Shown here: piece by piece, positions 60,906 to 64,000 of the stretch | How the letters are laid out: every line of letters starts with the position of its first letter | Numbering within the stretch: position 1 is the stretch's first letter | NCBI GenBank assembly: GCA_016789905.1 | Contig: JAEUQC010000163.1 | Span: 1-64,000 of the forward strand | Source: Bryobacterales bacterium | GTDB lineage: Bacteria; Acidobacteriota; Terriglobia; Bryobacterales; Bryobacteraceae | DNA: 64,000 nucleotides | Direction: 5' to 3' | Program-made: the position numbers and the translations under genes | Notes under the pieces: generated by a model | The model's database searches: none | What the model was told of the DNA's origin: nothing | The model's input: the letters and a program-made list of their open reading frames with translations, nothing else

Positions 60906-62189
60906 TCAATTCCCCTTCCCGATCGCTTCCACCGGTCGCATCGATGACGCGCGCCACGCCGGATACAGCCCCGCGAAGAACCCCAGTACCACCGCCCCCA
61001 GCACCGCGTATCCAATCACCGCCGGCGTAATCCGCACAATGGATCCCGACACACCCAAATCGGCCACCGCCTTTATCGCCCGCTCCACAACGGACGACCC
61101 GATCACCGCCACCCCCGAGCCCGCAACCGCCCCGGCGAAACAGATCATCACCGTCTCCAGCCAGATCAACTGGAAAATGGAATCTCTCCGCGCGCCCAGC
61201 GCCTTCATGATTCCAATCTCCGCCGTCCGTTCGTAAACACTCATCAGAATCGTATTGATCACGCCGATAAACGCCACCAGAATCGCAATCACCGCCACCG
61301 CCGCGATCATTGTCTGCGCCGTCGCCACCAGCCCCACCAGCGTGCTCTTCACCTGTTGCAGGCCCACCACCTGCACCTCCGGCAGCTTCAGCCACCGCGT
61401 TTCGAACTCCCTCATCTTTTCCCCGCTAAACTGCTTCAGCTTGATCCCCAATATCGTCAACTGCCCCGGCCGCCCAAAGTACTCTCGCGTCACATCCAGC
61501 GGCAGAAACACTGTGCCGTCGTCCTGCGTTCCCGTGCGGTCCAGTATGCCCACCACCTTAAGTTCATGCAGCACCGCGTTCGGCGTGCCTGCCGGAGTAA
61601 TCGACGCATAAAACGTATCCCCCACCTTCCGCTGCTCGTACTCGGCCGCCTCGAACCCCAGCACCACCTCGGTTCTTGACTCCGGCGTGAACCATCTCCC
61701 GCCGTCGAACCCTTGTCCCTTTTTGAACGTGATCCAGGGCTTCATTACCTGATAACTCGCCACGTCAATGCCGCTGACGATCAGGAAATTGTTCTCCCCG
61801 CCGTCGTCGCGAATACCGCTTCCCTGCTTCTGCGCCACGCCCACGAAAATCGGCGTGATACTTTCAATCTCTTTGTCCTCTTTCACTTTTTCGTAAACAT
61901 CGGCCGGCAAATAGAGCAGCCCCGTGCCGCCCTTCAACATCATCGTCGCCGCCTCGTACGGACAGCCCTTGGCCATGATCATGATCTGGAACCCCAGCAT
62001 GTCGATGCTTTCGTCAATGGCCCCTCGATAGCCAAGCATGAAGCCGCCAAGCGAAACGGCCACCGTCACGGCTAGCGCCACCCCGGCCGCCGTCAGGCTC
62101 GTCCGCACCATGCGCCGCCGCAGATTTTTCACCGCCAACACGACATATCGCCGCAGCGGAAACGGATCAGTTCTTGTTTGGGTTGTCAT
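60906..62189 (-). CDS. ABC transporter permease, FtsX/MacB-like
   Basis: 427 aa with a cytoplasmic start (DPFPLRRYVVLAVKNLRRRMVRT) and a first span (about residues 30-50). A large periplasmic MacB-PCD domain (about 60-290) follows, and then three spans (QTMIAAVAVIAILVAFIGVINTILM and two near 345-415). A cysteine in GCPYEAATMMLKGG early in the periplasmic part is notable. The protein is coupled to its ATPase and preceded by two small exported proteins and a barrel, which suggests a tripartite cell-envelope exporter. The substrate is not readable. Confidence 0.9.
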   Translation of the reverse strand: MTTQTRTDPFPLRRYVVLAVKNLRRRMVRTSLTAAGVALAVTVAVSLGGFMLGYRGAIDESIDMLGFQIMIMAKGCPYEAATMMLKGGTGLLYLPADVYEKVKEDKEIESITPIFVGVAQKQGSGIRDDGGENNFLIVSGIDVASYQVMKPWITFKKGQGFDGGRWFTPESRTEVVLGFEAAEYEQRKVGDTFYASITPAGTPNAVLHELKVVGILDRTGTQDDGTVFLPLDVTREYFGRPGQLTILGIKLKQFSGEKMREFETRWLKLPEVQVVGLQQVKSTLVGLVATAQTMIAAVAVIAILVAFIGVINTILMSVYERTAEIGIMKALGARRDSIFQLIWLETVMICFAGAVAGSGVAVIGSSVVERAIKAVADLGVSGSIVRITPAVIGYAVLGAVVLGFFAGLYPAWRASSMRPVEAIGKGN

Positions 62190-62195
62190 ATCGCC

Positions 62196-62567
62196 TCACT
62201 GGAATTCCACGGCGCTTGCCATCAGTTGATACCCATCAGCGTACGGGATCATTCGCCCCTCCACTCGCGCCGGCCGGCCCTCCCGCATCGGCGCATTCAT
62301 CGCAATCTGCTCCAGGTCCACCCGCAGTTGCTTATCTCCAACGGAAAAGAAGAAGAAGCAGCCCATCGCCTTGCACTGGTGCCGCACCTCCCCTTCAATC
62401 AGCACCGTCTTATTCAGAAAATCCTTCGGCCTCTCAATCAGCGCGGCCACCTCCGCTTTCGGAGCGCCCGTAAACGCCCCAGCCTCCGTGGGGAGTTGCA
62501 TCTGTTTCCACAGCAGGAATCCACCCACCGCCAGAATCGCGGCGCACAACCCAAAAATCGTTCGCAT
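62196..62567 (-). CDS. Small exported protein, DUF4920/OB-fold-like
   Basis: 123 aa with an N-terminal membrane anchor or leader (FGLCAAILAVGGFLLW, about 5-20). The mature part resembles the DUF4920 OB-fold: VLIEGEVRHQCKAMGCFFFFSVGDKQLRVDL, including two cysteines (C-x4-C) that could hold metal or a disulfide, then RPARVEGRM. It follows the next upstream gene's stop closely and precedes the permease by six bases, so it is part of the exporter operon. The role might be substrate delivery or metal binding. Confidence 0.75.
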   Translation of the reverse strand: MRTIFGLCAAILAVGGFLLWKQMQLPTEAGAFTGAPKAEVAALIERPKDFLNKTVLIEGEVRHQCKAMGCFFFFSVGDKQLRVDLEQIAMNAPMREGRPARVEGRMIPYADGYQLMASAVEFQ

Positions 62568-62570
62568 CGC

Positions 62571-63260
62571 TTAGTCCTTTCTCGATTTGCCCTTCGCGGC
62601 CGCCTCTCGGGCGCGCTCAAAAAACGGTTCGAACCGGTTGCCGAACACAAAGTAGTCAAGCAGGATCAGGTTCTTGCGAATCCCGCGCAAGGATGCCAGG
62701 TAATCAGGCCGCGCCGCTCCATCCATCACCGGCGGCTTGATCGCCCCCACCCGATCTGTCTTGGCCGCCGGCTCGGCCGCGGCATAGTAGTCGTGTTTGT
62801 AGAAATCGGCCAGCGTCAGCCCATGGAACTGCTCTCGAAACTCTTTCGCCCGCAGCGCGCGCGCCGCCGGGCTCTCCAGCCGTTGAAAGAAGAATTTCTG
62901 GATCGCCGCCGTCCCTGGGTCCAGCGACAGAAATACCTGAATCACGCCACCCTTGCCCGGCACATTTACGCCATGCACCACCCCAATGCGTGTCGATCCC
63001 TGGAACACGCTGTACACCGTGTACGGCGTCTCATAGGCTTCATAAATCGGATCCAAGTCGCTCCCCAGCCTCGCCTTCAGCCCCTTGTACTGCGCGGACC
63101 CATTCGGCAGCCGTGGGAACTCTTTCAGCTCTTCTTTGAAGGTGGTCATTTGCGGATAGAGATATTTCAAATCCTCCGCCGGGTTGCTGAGCGTGCAGCC
63201 AATCGCGCCGAATGCCACCTGCGGCAGCGTGAAAACTAATAGCCTCACAAAGAACGTCAT
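62571..63260 (-). CDS. Exported protein of unknown function in exporter operon
   Basis: 229 aa with leader MTFFVRLLVFTLPQVAFGAIG. The mature region contains LKEFPRLPNGSAQYKGLKARLGSDLDPIYEAYET and GVVHGVNVPGKGGVIQVFLSLDPGTAAIQKFFFQRLESPAARALRAKEF. The latter has some likeness to periplasmic FMN-binding domains, but the Thr of the FMN-linking motif is not certain. The tail is Lys/Arg-rich. ATG 63260 has AAGGA upstream; the in-frame ATG codons farther upstream lie within the preceding gene's reading region. Confidence 0.65.
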   Translation of the reverse strand: MTFFVRLLVFTLPQVAFGAIGCTLSNPAEDLKYLYPQMTTFKEELKEFPRLPNGSAQYKGLKARLGSDLDPIYEAYETPYTVYSVFQGSTRIGVVHGVNVPGKGGVIQVFLSLDPGTAAIQKFFFQRLESPAARALRAKEFREQFHGLTLADFYKHDYYAAAEPAAKTDRVGAIKPPVMDGAARPDYLASLRGIRKNLILLDYFVFGNRFEPFFERAREAAAKGKSRKD

Positions 63261-63270
63261 AGTCGATTCC

Positions 63271-64000
63271 TTAACGGTAAAAATAGTACTGGAGCGTGAA
63301 CACCGTGCGCGGCGGCGTCGCCCGCGCACGCTGTATCCGGCGCTCCACATTGAATTTGATCCAATGCAGATTGGAGTTCCCCACGTCGTTTCGGAAGTAC
63401 CAGGTGAACTCGCCAATCCATGCGGCATCGGTCCCCGCGCCTGCCTCACGAAATCGCCGGTACTGCGTCGCCGCCCCCCAGCGTCGCGACGCGTGCAGAT
63501 ATTCGGCCTGGTGCAACTGCGTCGTCACGTCGTTCCTCGCATCGCGGCCCCGGCTCAGTTCAGCGGTCAACGTCACCAGCCCGCTCCGGATCGCCCGCCG
63601 GTACCGGCCATCGGCCCCGCCGCGCCGTGTCTCCACCTTGTGCCCGTGCATCGATAGCCGCTCTCCTCCAACTACCGACGCTCCGCCCTCCAGCCCATAT
63701 CGCGAACTATACAAATTGCCAAGACTCAGACGCAGCGCCCTTAGGCCCTGCTGTCCTTTAAACGCGACATCGTAACCGGAACCTGCCATATAGTAGGCGT
63801 CGTAGTTCAGATGCTTGTTCACCGAACCCCACATCCCCGCATACCAGTCCCGTTCGAATCCGAAGTTGCGGTCGTTGGAAAGCTGCAGCACCGTGCCGTG
63901 TGTATCGGTCTGCAGGTTCAACCCGAACGGCACATAGAACCGCCCCGCCCGGATGTTGAACCGCCCCGCCTGCCGGCCGCGCTGTTTCTGCCCCAACACT
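63271..64000 (-). CDS. Outer-membrane beta-barrel (porin-like), C-terminal fragment
   Basis: 243 visible codons; the 5' end lies beyond the right edge. Alternating strands with aromatic girdles are clear: FYVPFGLNLQTDTHGTVLQL, YDAYYMAGSGYDVAF and WIGEFTWYFRNDVGNSNLHW. It ends in TVFTLQYYFYR, near the usual aromatic C-terminal residue used for barrel assembly. It starts the minus-strand operon that continues through two exported proteins and the ABC exporter, so it may be the outer-membrane exit or a porin of the same system. Confidence 0.75.
   Translation of the reverse strand, partial: VLGQKQRGRQAGRFNIRAGRFYVPFGLNLQTDTHGTVLQLSNDRNFGFERDWYAGMWGSVNKHLNYDAYYMAGSGYDVAFKGQQGLRALRLSLGNLYSSRYGLEGGASVVGGERLSMHGHKVETRRGGADGRYRRAIRSGLVTLTAELSRGRDARNDVTTQLHQAEYLHASRRWGAATQYRRFREAGAGTDAAWIGEFTWYFRNDVGNSNLHWIKFNVERRIQRARATPPRTVFTLQYYFYR

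Noticed and set aside
62178..63239. 353-codon plus-strand frame opposite the exporter operon
   Set aside because: His/Arg/Pro-rich composition, no motif, and three supported minus-strand genes under it.

Overview
The window is dense, GC-rich bacterial chromosome with about 48 genes, short intergenic gaps (none over 300 bases without a gene) and many 1-4 base start/stop overlaps. The gene content suggests an Acidobacteriota bacterium of the Bryobacterales/Solibacter type. The basis is the DUF1501 plus PSCyt1-DUF1549-DUF1553 pair, a very large TonB-dependent receptor with an N-terminal carboxypeptidase-regulatory-like domain, a DUF1080 protein, PQQ/cytochrome c quinoproteins, and many sugar enzymes. 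This is inferred from gene content, not from a marker-gene phylogeny. I saw no tRNA, rRNA, CRISPR array, transposase or prophage.

Layout. 1-2.4 kb: the 3' end of an acetyl-CoA hydrolase/transferase, a short tandem-repeat spacer and an unrecognised 628-aa protein. 2.7-7.9 kb: an MFS exporter, then the housekeeping run rpoN-hpf-rapZ and an SMP-30-like protein. 7.9-14.2 kb: a minus-strand run (two-domain universal stress protein, zinc alcohol dehydrogenase, TolB-like propeller, diadenylate-cyclase-like DACNV protein) facing a baeRF3-like protein and a CBS-pair protein. This looks like a stress or signalling neighbourhood. 14.2-21.2 kb: sugar or sugar-acid metabolism (RraA-like, zinc dehydrogenase, gluconolactonase-like, MFS, exported hydrolase, GH51 arabinofuranosidase). 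21.2-25.1 kb: a polytopic membrane protein and a hybrid histidine kinase whose sensor and kinase halves are separated by one in-frame TAG.

25.2-30.7 kb: a coupled five-gene plus-strand operon (HemW-like radical SAM enzyme, flavin halogenase-like oxidoreductase, 4HBT thioesterase, phenylacetate-CoA-ligase-like enzyme, CPA2 antiporter). It looks like a compact specialised-metabolite pathway. 30.7-34.0 kb: ribulokinase and a fucose/arabinose-isomerase-like enzyme, which with the GH51 enzyme point to arabinose use. 34.1-38.6 kb: a VOC protein behind an unusual inverted repeat, a GntR regulator, and a divergent TonB-dependent receptor with a near-consensus promoter and a palindromic operator candidate. 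38.6-47.1 kb: a coupled minus-strand chain (sialidase-like, PQQ-type propeller, NAD+ synthetase, propeller-phosphoesterase, GH57). 47.1-56.0 kb: a di-cytochrome quinoprotein dehydrogenase, an alpha/beta hydrolase, and the DUF1501/DUF1553 pair.

56.2-59.2 kb: a compact three-gene cassette. It has a coiled-coil protein, a BrxD-like protein with a decayed P-loop, and a BrxD-like ATPase with intact Walker motifs, without the helicase, methylase or PglZ genes of BREX. This is the best candidate for an undescribed system. 59.3-64.0 kb: a DUF1080 protein and an export-type cluster (ABC ATPase, FtsX/MacB permease, two small exported proteins and a truncated outer-membrane barrel).
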